64,000 nt of DNA from Pseudomonadota bacterium (GCA_018240435.1 JAFEFT010000013.1:31822-95821), one strand, 5' to 3'; positions 37,280 through 50,188 are shown, counted from the stretch's first letter. Made by a program: numbers and translations. Notes: generated by a model from the sequence alone, not told the origin.

Positions 37280-37792
37280 ATGCTCAAGACCCTCCGTCAG
37301 ATCGCCCGCATCGGCGTGGCCAGCGAACCGCCGCCGGCGCCCGACCCATCCCTGCTCAGCGCCGAGCAGTTGCACGCCGAACTTTGGCGCATCCTCGGCC
37401 GCGCTCTATGCCTGCGGATGGTCGATGCCGGATCGTGCAACGCCTGCGAACTGGAAGTGCAGGCACTGGGCAACCCCTATTACAACATCGAGGGCCTGGG
37501 CATCCGCTTCGTTGCCAGCCCGCGCCACGCCGACGTGCTGCTGGTGTCCGGGCCGGTCGGGCGCAACATGGAGCAGGCCCTGCGCCGAACCTGGGCGGCG
37601 ATGCCCGATCCCAAACGGGTGGTCGCGATCGGCGACTGCGCCGCCTGCGGCGGCGTGTTCGGCACCAGCTACGCCTGCCACGGCGGCGCCGCCAGGGTGA
37701 TCCCGGTCGATGTGACCATCCCCGGCTGCCCGCCGTCGCCGACGCAATTGCTGCGTGGCATTCTCGCCGCCGCCGGTGCCCGGCCATCCTGA
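37280..37792 (+). CDS. hyfI: HyfI/NuoB-like iron-sulfur small subunit
   Basis: A 170-residue small subunit with the four cysteines expected for the proximal 4Fe-4S cluster: Cys53 and Cys56 (GSCNACELE), Cys120 (GDCAACGG) and Cys150 (PGCPPSP). The CxxC spacing is hydrogenase-like, not the tandem CC of NuoB. The cluster is intact although the partner HyfG has lost NiFe ligands. No HyfH/NuoI-type ferredoxin gene is present, so how electrons reach this centre is unclear. Thirty-odd N-terminal residues may contact the membrane. Confidence 0.92.
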   Translation: MLKTLRQIARIGVASEPPPAPDPSLLSAEQLHAELWRILGRALCLRMVDAGSCNACELEVQALGNPYYNIEGLGIRFVASPRHADVLLVSGPVGRNMEQALRRTWAAMPDPKRVVAIGDCAACGGVFGTSYACHGGAARVIPVDVTIPGCPPSPTQLLRGILAAAGARPS

Positions 37793-37815
37793 ACCCGCCA
37801 GCCAATCCTCCGCCG

Positions 37816-38628
37816 ATGTCCTCCGATCCAGTCCTCTGCGCCCTGACCATCGCCGGCTCCGATTCCGGCGCCGGCGCCGGCATCCAGGCCGACCTAAAGA
37901 CCTTCGCCGCCCACGGCGTGCATGGGCTGTCGGCGATCGCCGCGCTGACCGCGCAGAACACCCGCGGCGTCGCCGCCATCCACCTGCCGCCGGCAGCATT
38001 CCTGAATGCGCAGATCGACGCCTGCTTCGACGACTTTCCGATCGGCGCGGTCAAGATCGGCATGCTCGCCAACGCGGCGGTCATCGCCGCCGTCGCCGCT
38101 GCCCTCGAACGCCACCGCCCGCCGCAGGTCGTGCTCGATCCGGTGATGATCGCCACCTCCGGCGCCCGTCTGCTCGATGCCGACGCCCTCGCCGCGCTGC
38201 GTGACCGACTGCTGCCGCGGGCCAGCCTGCTGACCCCGAACATCCCCGAAGCCGAGACGCTGCTCGGCCACCCGATCGCCGATGCCGCTGCGGCCGACGC
38301 CGCGCTGGCCGAGTTGCTGGCGCTGGGGGCGCCGGCGGTGCTGCTCAAGGGCGGCCACCTGCCCGGCGACGGGGCGATGCTCGACCGCTATGGCGATCAC
38401 AGCCAACGCGCCGTCTTCAGCCACGAGCGGCTCGACGTGCAGCCGCACGGCACCGGCTGCACGCTGGCTGCCGCCATTGCCGCCAACCTGTGCCATGGCG
38501 GCGAGCTCTTGAAAGCCTGCGCGGCGGCCACAGACTATGTCCACGGGGCGCTGCGGAACTCCTGGCGCCCGGCGCACTCGAAGGTATCGCTGCTCGACCA
38601 TTTCTGGCAGCATCATCGCGTCAACTGA
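37816..38628 (+). CDS. thiD: Hydroxymethylpyrimidine (phosphate) kinase
   Basis: Phosphorylates HMP and HMP-P in thiamine synthesis. The 270-residue ribokinase-fold product begins with the substrate-binding LTIAGSDSGAGAGIQADLKT segment and has the C-terminal anion-hole motif HGTGCTLAAAIAANL. ATG 37816 lies 23 bases after hyfI, so it may be transcribed with the hyf-like genes, though functional linkage is not obvious. No TPP riboswitch is seen upstream. Confidence 0.95.
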   Translation: MSSDPVLCALTIAGSDSGAGAGIQADLKTFAAHGVHGLSAIAALTAQNTRGVAAIHLPPAAFLNAQIDACFDDFPIGAVKIGMLANAAVIAAVAAALERHRPPQVVLDPVMIATSGARLLDADALAALRDRLLPRASLLTPNIPEAETLLGHPIADAAAADAALAELLALGAPAVLLKGGHLPGDGAMLDRYGDHSQRAVFSHERLDVQPHGTGCTLAAAIAANLCHGGELLKACAAATDYVHGALRNSWRPAHSKVSLLDHFWQHHRVN

Positions 38629-38644
38629 CAGGATCACTACGGCC

Positions 38645-39409
38645 ATGGCCAATCCACTACGCAGCAGCAATCCCGCGCTCGGCGCCAATGTCTTCCTCGA
38701 CAGCGCCAGCGGCGCGGTCGGCACGCAAGATGGCGTGATGACGCTCAATGGCACCGTCAACAAGACGGCCTTCCTGCTGGTTCTCGTGCTGGTCGGCGCG
38801 ATGTACAGCTGGAGCCAGTTCAACTCGCTGGCCGACGTCGGCGCCATGCAGGGGCTGGCGATGGTCGGCGCCATCGGCGGCTTCGTGCTGGCGCTGGTCA
38901 CCATTTTCAAGCCGCAATGGGCGATGTTCACCGCCCCGGCCTACGCCGCGCTGGAAGGCCTGTTCGTCGGCGCGGTATCGGCGCTGTTCGAACTGCGCTG
39001 GCCCGGGATCGTGATGCAGGCGGTCGGGCTGACCTTCGGCACCATGGGCGCACTGCTGCTGGCCTATCGCAGCGGCCTGATCCGGGCCACCGAGAAGTTC
39101 CGCCTCGGCGTGTTCGCCGCCACCGGTGGCGTCGCCCTGTTCTACCTCGCCAGCATGATCAGCGGCTGGTTCGGCCATCCGTTCAGCGTGATCACTTCGA
39201 GCAGTCCGATGGGTATCGGCCTGAGCGCGGTCGTCGTGGTCATCGCCGCGCTCAACCTGATCCTCGACTTCGACACCATCGAACGCGGCATCGAGGCGCG
39301 CGCCCCCAAGTACATGGAGTGGTACGGCGCCTTCGGCCTGGTGGTGACCCTGGTCTGGCTGTATCTGGAAATCCTGCGCCTGCTGAGCAAGCTCAACTCG
39401 CGCAACTGA
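38645..39409 (+). CDS. Bax inhibitor-1/YccA family membrane protein
   Basis: A 254-residue membrane protein with about seven hydrophobic helices and the BI-1 C-terminal pattern ILDFDTIERGIEARAP followed by WYGAFGLVVTLVWLYLEILR, where the aspartate pair acts as a pH-sensitive gate in studied homologs. In E. coli YccA modulates FtsH. It begins 16 bases after thiD and is the last gene before a strong terminator. Confidence 0.9.
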   Translation: MANPLRSSNPALGANVFLDSASGAVGTQDGVMTLNGTVNKTAFLLVLVLVGAMYSWSQFNSLADVGAMQGLAMVGAIGGFVLALVTIFKPQWAMFTAPAYAALEGLFVGAVSALFELRWPGIVMQAVGLTFGTMGALLLAYRSGLIRATEKFRLGVFAATGGVALFYLASMISGWFGHPFSVITSSSPMGIGLSAVVVVIAALNLILDFDTIERGIEARAPKYMEWYGAFGLVVTLVWLYLEILRLLSKLNSRN

Positions 39410-39434
39410 CCGCCGGCAACGACGAGATCGACGA

Positions 39435-39467
39435 CGAAAGGCGGCCTGCTGGCCGCCTTTCGTTTTT
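39435..39467 (+). terminator. Intrinsic terminator after the hyf-thiD-BI-1 unit
   Basis: Perfect 12-bp stem CGAAAGGCGGCC / GGCCGCCTTTCG with a TGCT loop, followed by five T residues, 26 bases beyond the BI-1 gene stop. Confidence 0.93.
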
Positions 39468-39584
39468 CCAGCGGAAGATCGTTGCCGACTGCATCGAACC
39501 TGCGACGGCATGGCCAGGTCCCACGATTGAAATTGACAATCCGGGCGGCGATCTCTAGTCTATGCGGCTCGCTGCGCGACACCT

Positions 39585-39669
<85 letters not shown>

Positions 39670-39685
39670 ACGCATCGCAACACGA

Positions 39686-39710
39686 AACCCCGCCCTTCGG
39701 CGGGGTTTTT
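39686..39710 (+). terminator. Intrinsic terminator after tRNA-Leu
   Basis: Stem ACCCCGCC / GGCGGGGT with a CTTC loop and a run of T residues, starting 17 bases after the tRNA. Confidence 0.93.
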
Positions 39711-39776
39711 GTTGGCCGCAACACTGCCGCGCGACACGCCCTTTCGCGCATCGGCGGCGGGCGCGATACTGGGCGC

Positions 39777-40475
39777 ATGAACCGACTCGCGCTCCTTGCG
39801 TCCGCCCTTGCGCTGGCGCTGTCCGCCCACGCCGGCGACACGCCGCCTGCCAGCCATGCCGCCGCCCGTACCATCGTACTGGTCCGCCACGGCAACTACC
39901 TCGACGATGCCAGCGTGCCGGAAATGCCCGGACCGCATCTGTCACCGCTGGGCATTGCGCAAGCCGAACTGGCGGCGGCGCGAATCGCCGGCATGCCGGA
40001 GCACTTCGATGCGCTGCGGGTCAGCCCGATGCAACGGGCCCGCGATACCGCGGCGGCGATCGCCCCGGATTTTCCCGGCCGCCGTTTCACCGTCGTCGAC
40101 GATCTGGCCGAATGCACGCCGCCGACCCGACGTACCGAGGTCACTGCGCACGAAAAGCCGGAGGACATGGCAGCGTGCCAGGCCCGGCTCGATCGCGTCT
40201 TCGCCCGCTATTTCGTGCCGGCAACGGGCCATGAGGAACACGATCTGCTGGTCTGCCACGGCAACGTGATCCGCTACCTCGTCACCCGCGCGCTCGGGGT
40301 CGACACCCGGGCGTGGCTGGAAATGTCGGTCGGCAACGCCAGCCTGACCACGATCCGCGTCGAGGCCGACGGTCGCTTCAAGGTGATCGCGGTCGGCGAC
40401 GTCGGCCACATCCCGCCGAACCTGCGCAGCGGCGCCACCGGCGATCCGCCACGAACGCTGGCGATTCCGCGCTGA
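39777..40475 (+). CDS. Secreted histidine phosphatase superfamily protein
   Basis: A 232-residue protein with a signal peptide (residues 1-19, ending AHAG) and the phosphoglycerate-mutase-type active site VLVRHGN (His38), a second catalytic histidine in LLVCHGNVIRYLV and the arginine in SPMQRARDTA. These residues define the branch that forms a phosphohistidine intermediate. The substrate cannot be deduced; periplasmic phosphatase is the best reading. It is convergent with the M4 protease gene and follows the tRNA terminator. Confidence 0.85.
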   Translation: MNRLALLASALALALSAHAGDTPPASHAAARTIVLVRHGNYLDDASVPEMPGPHLSPLGIAQAELAAARIAGMPEHFDALRVSPMQRARDTAAAIAPDFPGRRFTVVDDLAECTPPTRRTEVTAHEKPEDMAACQARLDRVFARYFVPATGHEEHDLLVCHGNVIRYLVTRALGVDTRAWLEMSVGNASLTTIRVEADGRFKVIAVGDVGHIPPNLRSGATGDPPRTLAIPR

Positions 40476-40507
40476 GAGGCTGTGCGTTTTCAGCTGCGAC
40501 GACCATG

Positions 40508-40536
40508 AAAAAAACCCCGGCACTTTCGTACCGGGG
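40508..40536 (-). terminator. Intrinsic terminator after the M4 protease gene
   Basis: On the minus strand a 9-bp stem (CCCCGGTAC / GTGCCGGGG, one G-U pair) with a GAAA tetraloop is followed by seven T residues. It lies 56 bases beyond the protease stop codon. Confidence 0.92.
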
Positions 40537-40591
40537 CCAATCGAGGTTCGTGCTTGCCCAGCCGGCCCCCGCTCGCGCGGGGCCGCTTGCA

Positions 40592-42859
<2,268 letters not shown>

Positions 42860-43664
42860 GGAGATCCCCAGTGAGTTGGTAAGGAGTGGCTTTGCTGAAC
42901 GGGCTGTCGATGAAGGGTGCCGCTTCGGCAGGTCGATCCGGTCGATCGGTGCAGCACCGGTCATCGCCCTGTCGCAATTCGCCGATCCGGGTGTCCACTC
43001 CGGGTCGCCATACCGGCGGCGTGACGAAAGTCACGCTTTCGGTTGCCGATGGACGCTATGCCCAACTCTTACGGATGTGTCATTAAATTTTTTTAATGTT
43101 GTGTTGCACCACACCATTTCATGCTTGCAGTCGCGTATCAATTACCTCTAGACGGCGTATTCACTAGGGATATCGCAATTCTTGCATTGCACAATCGAAC
43201 GTTATGAAAACCTCCATGCAGAGGTTAATTTAACGTTTCGAACGGGCAAATTTGCGCAAAAGGGGCCGCTGTCGCTGGCGCCGCGATGACGACCGGACCG
43301 GCGTTGCCCGCCCATCGGCGTAGTGGGGAATCGCGATCTCGTGAGCACCGGCGAACGGCGAGCCCGGCCCGGGTTGCGCTTCGTCAGGCCGCCGCACCAC
43401 CGCGTTCCGCGCGTCGGCGCCGGGCGGCGCTCTCATCCATCCCATCAAGAACGGCCGACCTTGCCCGCGCCAAGCCGCCCGGCACGGCACTCGGCAGCGC
43501 TTCCGGGCCTTGTCAGCCCGCGAACAGCCTGCGCGGCGCCGAGCCTCCACGCACGCCGCCGGACAGAGCCACACGCTTGCTCCGACCGCTTGCGCGATCG
43601 ATCCAGATCCGATGCGGGATCGTCGGCGCGACCTCCGGATGGCCCGGAGCGCCCCGCCGCCCCA
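42860..43664. other. 805-base gap between protease and purA, regulatory region
   Basis: No credible gene. Bases 43078-43245 are strikingly AT-rich for this genome and hold three dyads: CATTAAATTTTTTTAATG (43081-43098), AACCTCCATGCAGAGGTT (43209-43226) and GTTAATTTAAC (43224-43234). They are likely promoter or operator elements for the protease. From about 43250 to 43664 the sequence is GC-rich with no recognisable feature. Confidence 0.55.
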
Positions 43665-45083
<1,419 letters not shown>

Positions 45084-45101
45084 TCACCGGCGATGCCGGC
45101 C

Positions 45102-45302
45102 TCACGCCGCCAGGCTGCGCACCCATTGCAGCGCCAGCAGGCCGAGCAGGACCATCACCCCGCCACCCACGCGCAAACCGTTTTCCGACGCGTCGAGCAG
45201 GCGTGCGATCGTCTGTTTCCATGCCCGCGGCGCGAGCAGCGGCAGCAGGCCCTCGAACACCAGCACCAGGCAGATCGCCGCCAGCAGGTCGCGGTAATCC
45301 AT
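45102..45302 (-). CDS. DUF2065 small membrane protein (YjeT-like)
   Basis: A 66-residue protein with two hydrophobic helices (LLAAICLVLVFEGLLPLL and VGGGVMVLLGLLALQWV) separated by a basic loop. The same family member, YjeT, lies between hflC and purA in E. coli, and the position here is identical, 13 bases after hflC. Function is unknown. Confidence 0.88.
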   Translation of the reverse strand: MDYRDLLAAICLVLVFEGLLPLLAPRAWKQTIARLLDASENGLRVGGGVMVLLGLLALQWVRSLAA

Positions 45303-45315
45303 CGCCGTCGGCGAG

Positions 45316-46197
45316 CTACTTCGCCGGCGCCGCGCCGCGGCCGGGGTTGGTCAGGTAATGCAGCAGATCCGAATCCGGATCGAGCACCACCGTGTCCTTG
45401 CTGCCGAACATCGTCCGGTAGGTCTGCAAGCTGCGGTAGAAGGCGTAGAACTCGGGATCCTGTCCGTACGCCTGCGCCGCGATCGCTGCGGCCTGTGCAT
45501 CGCCCTGGCCGCGCAACTGCTGCGCATCACGTTCGGCGTCGGCGGTGATGACCAGGCGCTGGCGATCGGCCTCGGCCTGGATCTTCGCGGCCTCCTCCTG
45601 GCCTTCGGCGCGCAACTGCAAGGCCACCCGCGAACGCTCGGCGCGCATGCGGTCGTACACCGAACTGAGCACGTTGCTGTCCTCGGGCAGGTCGATGCGC
45701 TTGATGCGGATGTCCACCACCTGGATGCCGAGCGAGCGCCCGGCGACCTCGTTCACCTGCCGCAACATGCCGCCACCGAGGTTGCTGCGATCCAGGGTGA
45801 CGATGTCCTGCAAGGTGCGCTGGTTGATGGTGTTGCGCAGCGCCTCGACCACGATCGGCGTCAAGCGCTGCTCGGCCGCCGACTCGCTGCCGAGGGTGGC
45901 GGTGAAATAGCGGCGCGGATCGGCGATGCGCCAGGCGACGAAGTAGTCGACGCTGACGTCCTTCTTTTCCTGCGTCAGGTAGCGCTTGGGCTGGGCATCG
46001 AGGGTGAGGATGCGGCGATCGAACACCGCCACGTTCTGCACGATCGGGATCTTGAAGTGCAGGCCCGGCTTGATGTTCGAGTCGACGATGCGGCCGAACT
46101 GGAAGCGCAGCGCGACCTGATTCTCGCCGACGGTGTACATCGAGCCGGTGAGGATGATCGCGACGAGGACGGCAACGGCGGCCCAGAGCAGTTTCAT
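45316..46197 (-). CDS. hflC: FtsH modulator HflC (SPFH/band 7)
   Basis: Periplasm-facing SPFH protein that forms a cage with HflK around FtsH hexamers. The 293-residue product has one N-terminal membrane helix (4-24), the SPFH domain (YTVGENQVALRFQFGRIVD onward) and the long helical region rich in Ala/Glu/Arg. Its start overlaps the hflK stop by one base (TGATG), so the two subunits are translated together. Confidence 0.97.
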   Translation of the reverse strand: MKLLWAAVAVLVAIILTGSMYTVGENQVALRFQFGRIVDSNIKPGLHFKIPIVQNVAVFDRRILTLDAQPKRYLTQEKKDVSVDYFVAWRIADPRRYFTATLGSESAAEQRLTPIVVEALRNTINQRTLQDIVTLDRSNLGGGMLRQVNEVAGRSLGIQVVDIRIKRIDLPEDSNVLSSVYDRMRAERSRVALQLRAEGQEEAAKIQAEADRQRLVITADAERDAQQLRGQGDAQAAAIAAQAYGQDPEFYAFYRSLQTYRTMFGSKDTVVLDPDSDLLHYLTNPGRGAAPAK

Positions 46198-47351
46198 CAG
46201 CGGTCGACCTCTCTGTCGTCACTGCGGCCCGAACGCGGCGCGCGATCGGCGCGCGCGGCATCGTCGGCACCCGCCGGCGCGGTGGCGGTCACCGCCGGCA
46301 GCGTGACCGCCTGTGCGGCATCGCCGGCGGCCGCGGCGCCAGCATCGGCGGCGCGGGGGGCGGTCAGGTAAAGGGTGTTGATGCCACGCCCGGCGACCAC
46401 CTTGGGCACGCTCTTGAGCACGTCCTCGATGGTTTCCAGATACAGCCGGCGGCGCGTCACCTCGGGCGCCTTGCGGTATTGCTCGTCGAGCAGCGAGAAA
46501 CGCTGCGCGTTGCCTTGCGCGCCGGCGATGAGCGCATCCTTGTAGCCTTGCGCACCGGTGACCAGGCTCGCCGCCTGCCCGCGCGCCTTCGGCAGCACGT
46601 CGCTGGCGTAGGCACGGGCGACGTTGATCGCCTTGTCCTTGTCCTGCTGGGCGCGGCTGACATCGTCGAAGGCTTCCTTCACCTCTTGCGGCGGGCGCGC
46701 GTTCTGCAAGGTGAAATCGGCGACCGTCAGCCCGGTCTTGTACTGGTCGAGCGCCTCTTGCAGGCGTTCGCGCGCGCGCGCCGTGCGCACGCTGGCGGCG
46801 CCCTTGAGCACGTCGTCCATCGTCGCCGCGCCAACCACTTCGCGCACCACGCTCTCGGCGGCCTGCTGCAAGGTCTTTTCCGGCTCGCGATTGCCGAACA
46901 GGAACAGGCGCGGATCGGCCACCGTGTACTGCACGTTGTAATCGACCTGCACGATGTTCTGGTCGTTGGTGAGCATGCGCACCGAATCGGAGGCGGTGCG
47001 CACCTTGGTCGAATCGACCATCGCCACCGTCTCGATCGGCCACGGCCATTTGAGATTCACGCCGGGCATCAGGATCCGGTCGAACTGGCCGTAGCGCAGC
47101 ACCACGCCGCGCTGGGTTTCGTTGACGAGCCGGAAGCTGGAAAAGCCCAGCCAGACCGCGAGCAGCACGCCGATCCAGATGGAAAAGCGCGGGCCGGAAT
47201 CGCCAGCGCCGGGGGCACCGCCGAACAGGCCGCCAAGCCCCTGCTTGAGTCGTTGCAGGAAAGCGTCGGTCTCGCGCTTGGGATCGCGCCCGCGCCAGGG
47301 ATCCTTGCCACCTTTGTCCGAACCGCCCTTGCCCGGCAGGTTCCAAGCCAT
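46197..47351 (-). CDS. hflK: FtsH modulator HflK (SPFH/band 7)
   Basis: Partner of HflC, 384 residues from ATG 47351. The Gly/Lys/Arg-rich cytoplasmic N-terminus (MAWNLPGKGGSDKGGKDPWR) is typical of HflK. One membrane helix lies near residues 57-77, followed by the SPFH domain (VNETQRGVVLRYGQFDRI) and a long helix. The Ala-rich C-terminal tail is low-complexity. It lies between hflX and hflC in the conserved order. Confidence 0.97.
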   Translation of the reverse strand: MAWNLPGKGGSDKGGKDPWRGRDPKRETDAFLQRLKQGLGGLFGGAPGAGDSGPRFSIWIGVLLAVWLGFSSFRLVNETQRGVVLRYGQFDRILMPGVNLKWPWPIETVAMVDSTKVRTASDSVRMLTNDQNIVQVDYNVQYTVADPRLFLFGNREPEKTLQQAAESVVREVVGAATMDDVLKGAASVRTARARERLQEALDQYKTGLTVADFTLQNARPPQEVKEAFDDVSRAQQDKDKAINVARAYASDVLPKARGQAASLVTGAQGYKDALIAGAQGNAQRFSLLDEQYRKAPEVTRRRLYLETIEDVLKSVPKVVAGRGINTLYLTAPRAADAGAAAAGDAAQAVTLPAVTATAPAGADDAARADRAPRSGRSDDREVDR

Positions 47352-47468
47352 GCTGCGCTCCTGCGCTGGCTGCACGGCGAAACCGGCAGCGTCGATGAGC
47401 CTTCGACCCGCCACGCGGAACCGAACGGCTCGTGCCAGCCAGCGCCCGATGATGCCGCGCGCTGGCCT

Positions 47469-48779
47469 TCAGGGATTGTATGTAGGGGCGGAAGTGCCGG
47501 CAAGCAAGGCCTCCAGCGCATCGCCGCCCTTTTCCCGCGCCAGTTGCTCGGCCTGCACCCGCGGCAAGTCCAGCTGCAATCGCCAGCCGTGCTCGTCGAC
47601 GACCTCGCCGACGACCGCGCCAAGCGCGTGCAGACGCGCACGCAGTCGCGCCTGGGTGGGCGCCAGCGTCAGCTTGCCCTGGGTGCGGTTGCCGGCGAAC
47701 GCCTCGCCGATCGCCTCGCGCAACAAGGCCAAACCCTCGCCCGTGCGCGCCGAAACCCAGACCTTGCCCGCGCCATCGACCGGTTGTTCGCGGCGCGGCT
47801 GCGCGGGTTCGTCGAGGCGGTCGATCTTGTTGAACACCAGCAATTGCGGAATCTCGCCGGCGTCGATCTCGGCCAGCACCGCATCGACCTGGCCGACGCG
47901 CTCGTCGCGCAGCGGATCGGCAGCATCGACGACGTGCAGCAGCAGATCGGCGTCGCGCGCTTCCGACAAGGTCGACCGAAACGCCGCCACCAGCTCGTGC
48001 GGCAGGTCGCGGACGAAACCGACGGTATCGGCCAGCACCACCGGCCCGCAATCCAGGCCCTCGATGCGGCGCACGGTCGGATCGAGGGTGGCGAACAACT
48101 GGTCGGCGACGAATACGCCCGATTGCGTCAGCGCATTGAACAGCGTCGACTTGCCGGCATTGGTGTAACCGACCAGTGCCACCCGCGGCAGCGCGTTGCG
48201 CACGCGCGCACGGCGCATCTGGGTGCGCTGCACCTCGACCTTGTCCAGCCTGGCTTCGAGCTGCTCGACGCGCTTTTGCAGCAGGCGGCGATCAGTTTCC
48301 AGCTGGGTTTCGCCCGGCCCGCGCAGGCCGATGCCGCCGCCGCGCTGGCGCTCCAGATGCGTCCAGCCGCGCACCAGCCGCGTTGCCATGTGCTTGAGCT
48401 GCGCCAGCTCGACCTGCAACTTGCCCTCGTGCGAACTGGCGCGCAGGGCGAAGATGTCGAGGATCAGGCCGGTGCGGTCGACCACGCGACGGCTGAGCGC
48501 CTTTTCCAGATTGCGCTCCTGCACCGGCGAGAGCATGCCATTGACCAGCACCAGATCGGCGCCGGCGGCCTCGCAGCGCATGCGGATTTCATCGACCTTG
48601 CCACTGCCGACGAAGGTGGCCGGATTCGGCCGCGCCAGCCTGGCGGTGACGGTATCGACCACGCTGGCACCGGCCGAACGCGCCAGCTCGGAAAACTCTT
48701 CCAGCAAGGCCGGATCGGCCGCGCCGGCATACGGCTGCACCAGCAGGGCGTTTTCGCCCCTGCGCGAACGCTCGAACAC
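47469..48779 (-). CDS. hflX: Ribosome-dissociating GTPase HflX
   Basis: Splits stalled or heat-damaged 70S ribosomes. The 436-residue product has an N-terminal HflX domain with the glycine-rich RGGGIGLRGPGETQLETDR segment and an Obg-type G domain (GYTNAGKSTLFN, then DTVGFVRDLPH and NKIDRLD). The GTG at 48779 matches the family start (FERSRRGENALLVQ), though no strong ribosome site is seen; translation may be coupled to hfq, whose stop is nine bases upstream. Confidence 0.96.
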   Translation of the reverse strand: MFERSRRGENALLVQPYAGAADPALLEEFSELARSAGASVVDTVTARLARPNPATFVGSGKVDEIRMRCEAAGADLVLVNGMLSPVQERNLEKALSRRVVDRTGLILDIFALRASSHEGKLQVELAQLKHMATRLVRGWTHLERQRGGGIGLRGPGETQLETDRRLLQKRVEQLEARLDKVEVQRTQMRRARVRNALPRVALVGYTNAGKSTLFNALTQSGVFVADQLFATLDPTVRRIEGLDCGPVVLADTVGFVRDLPHELVAAFRSTLSEARDADLLLHVVDAADPLRDERVGQVDAVLAEIDAGEIPQLLVFNKIDRLDEPAQPRREQPVDGAGKVWVSARTGEGLALLREAIGEAFAGNRTQGKLTLAPTQARLRARLHALGAVVGEVVDEHGWRLQLDLPRVQAEQLAREKGGDALEALLAGTSAPTYNP

Positions 48780-48788
48780 CGGACGACG

Positions 48789-49034
48789 TTACGGCGCCAC
48801 CGGCGCGTCGTCGTGTTCGTCGGGCAAACGCACGTTGCGCGCCGGCACCACCGTGGAAATGGCGTGCTTGTAGACCATCTGGCTGACGGTGTTGCGCAAC
48901 AACACCACGAACTGGTCGAACGACTCGATGGTGCCTTGCAGCTTGATGCCGTTGACGAGGAACACCGACACCGGGATCTTCTCGCGGCGCAGCGCATTGA
49001 GGAATGGATCTTGCAGCGATTGACCCTTGGACAT
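48789..49034 (-). CDS. hfq: RNA chaperone Hfq
   Basis: Hexameric Sm-like protein that pairs small RNAs with mRNAs. The 81-residue product has Gln8 (SLQDPFLN), the Sm1 motif ([18 protein letters not shown]) and the Sm2 motif [10 protein letters not shown] that form the U-binding proximal pore, plus a short acidic tail. A strong GGAGAGG site precedes ATG 49034. It lies in the standard miaA-hfq-hflX order with a 161-base gap from miaA that may hold its own promoter. Confidence 0.98.
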   Translation of the reverse strand: MSKGQSLQDPFLNALRREKIPVSVFLVNGIKLQGTIESFDQFVVLLRNTVSQMVYKHAISTVVPARNVRLPDEHDDAPVAP

Positions 49035-49195
49035 GCGACCTCTCCGGCTTGCGATGTTTCGTGTCGTGACGCGCAAGCAATCGCCGCCCGGCCGGAGGCC
49101 GGTCACCACGCATGCACGCCTTCCCCGCCGTCATCGCACGGCCGGGGCCGCGCATGATCGCACAGGCGGCAGCAGCGCGCGAATCGACCGACCGA

Positions 49196-50170
49196 TCAAG
49201 GTGACGGCGATCGGCCGAGAAACACCGCCAGCGCCTCATCGAGTTCGCCGCGCTGGTGCTCGGGATCGAACCGGCGCGCATCGAGCTGGCCGCGCAGCCA
49301 GGTGAGCTGACGCTTGGCGAGCTGCCGGGTGGCGGCAAGCGCCTGCTCGCGGAAGGCGCGCGCATCGGTCAGGCCATCCAGGTGCTGCCATGCCTGGCGA
49401 TAGCCGACCGCGCGCAGCGCCGGCAGATCCAGCGGCGCGGGGTGCGCGCGCAGATGCGGATCGGCGCGCAAGCGGCGGACTTCGTCGAGGAATCCGGCCG
49501 CGAGCATGGCATCCAGGCGCCGCTCGATGCGCGCGTGCAGCACGTCGCGATCGCCCGGCGCCAACACCAGATTGAGCACGCGAAAGGGAAACGGACGATG
49601 CGCTTGCGCTCGTTGCCAATCGCTGATCGGCCGCCGGGTCAGACGCCAGACTTCCAGTGCGCGACCGATGCGCTGGCGATCACCCGGCTTGATCCGCTCC
49701 GCCGCCACCGGATCGACCGTCGCGAGCTCGGAATGCAAGGCATCCCACCCGCGCGCCGCTGCTTCCTCGGCGATCCGCGCGCGCAATGCCGGGTCGGCGG
49801 ACGGCATCGACGCCAGCCCGTGCACCATGGCGCGGAAATACAAACCGGTGCCGCCGACCAGCACCGGGATCGCACCGCGCGCGGCGATTTCGGCCAACGC
49901 GACGTTCGCTGCCGTTGCGAATTCAGCGGCGCTGAAGGTTTCGTGCGGATCGCGCAGGTCGAGCAGATGATGCGGTGCCAACGCACGCTCGCGCGCATCG
50001 GGCTTGGCGCTGCCGATGTCCAGCCCGCGATAGACCAGCGCCGAATCGACGCTGACGATCTCGCCGCCCAACCGCTGCGCCCAGTCGAGTGCGAGCGCGG
50101 TCTTGCCCGACGCGGTGGGCCCCAGGATGGCGATGGCAGGCGGGCGTTGGTCGCAACGGGCGTCGATCAC
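49196..50170 (-). CDS. miaA: tRNA dimethylallyltransferase MiaA
   Basis: Adds dimethylallyl to A37 of tRNAs reading UNN codons. The 324-residue product has the P-loop [12 protein letters not shown] near residue 17 and the motif [18 protein letters not shown] that binds the target adenine and diphosphate. The GTG start at 50170 is the only one near the conserved N-terminus. It follows folP by 18 bases on the same strand. Confidence 0.96.
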   Translation of the reverse strand: MIDARCDQRPPAIAILGPTASGKTALALDWAQRLGGEIVSVDSALVYRGLDIGSAKPDARERALAPHHLLDLRDPHETFSAAEFATAANVALAEIAARGAIPVLVGGTGLYFRAMVHGLASMPSADPALRARIAEEAAARGWDALHSELATVDPVAAERIKPGDRQRIGRALEVWRLTRRPISDWQRAQAHRPFPFRVLNLVLAPGDRDVLHARIERRLDAMLAAGFLDEVRRLRADPHLRAHPAPLDLPALRAVGYRQAWQHLDGLTDARAFREQALAATRQLAKRQLTWLRGQLDARRFDPEHQRGELDEALAVFLGRSPSP

Positions 50171-50188
50171 CTCGGCACCTTCAATGAC

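Noticed and set aside
30653-37792. Functional NiFe hydrogenase or formate hydrogenlyase
   Set aside because: Three of the four NiFe cysteines and the maturation cleavage site are missing in the large subunit, and no maturation genes are present.
43230-43574. Small minus-strand gene upstream of the protease (114 codons)
   Set aside because: Arg/Pro-rich translation, no ribosome site, no family pattern; regarded as chance.
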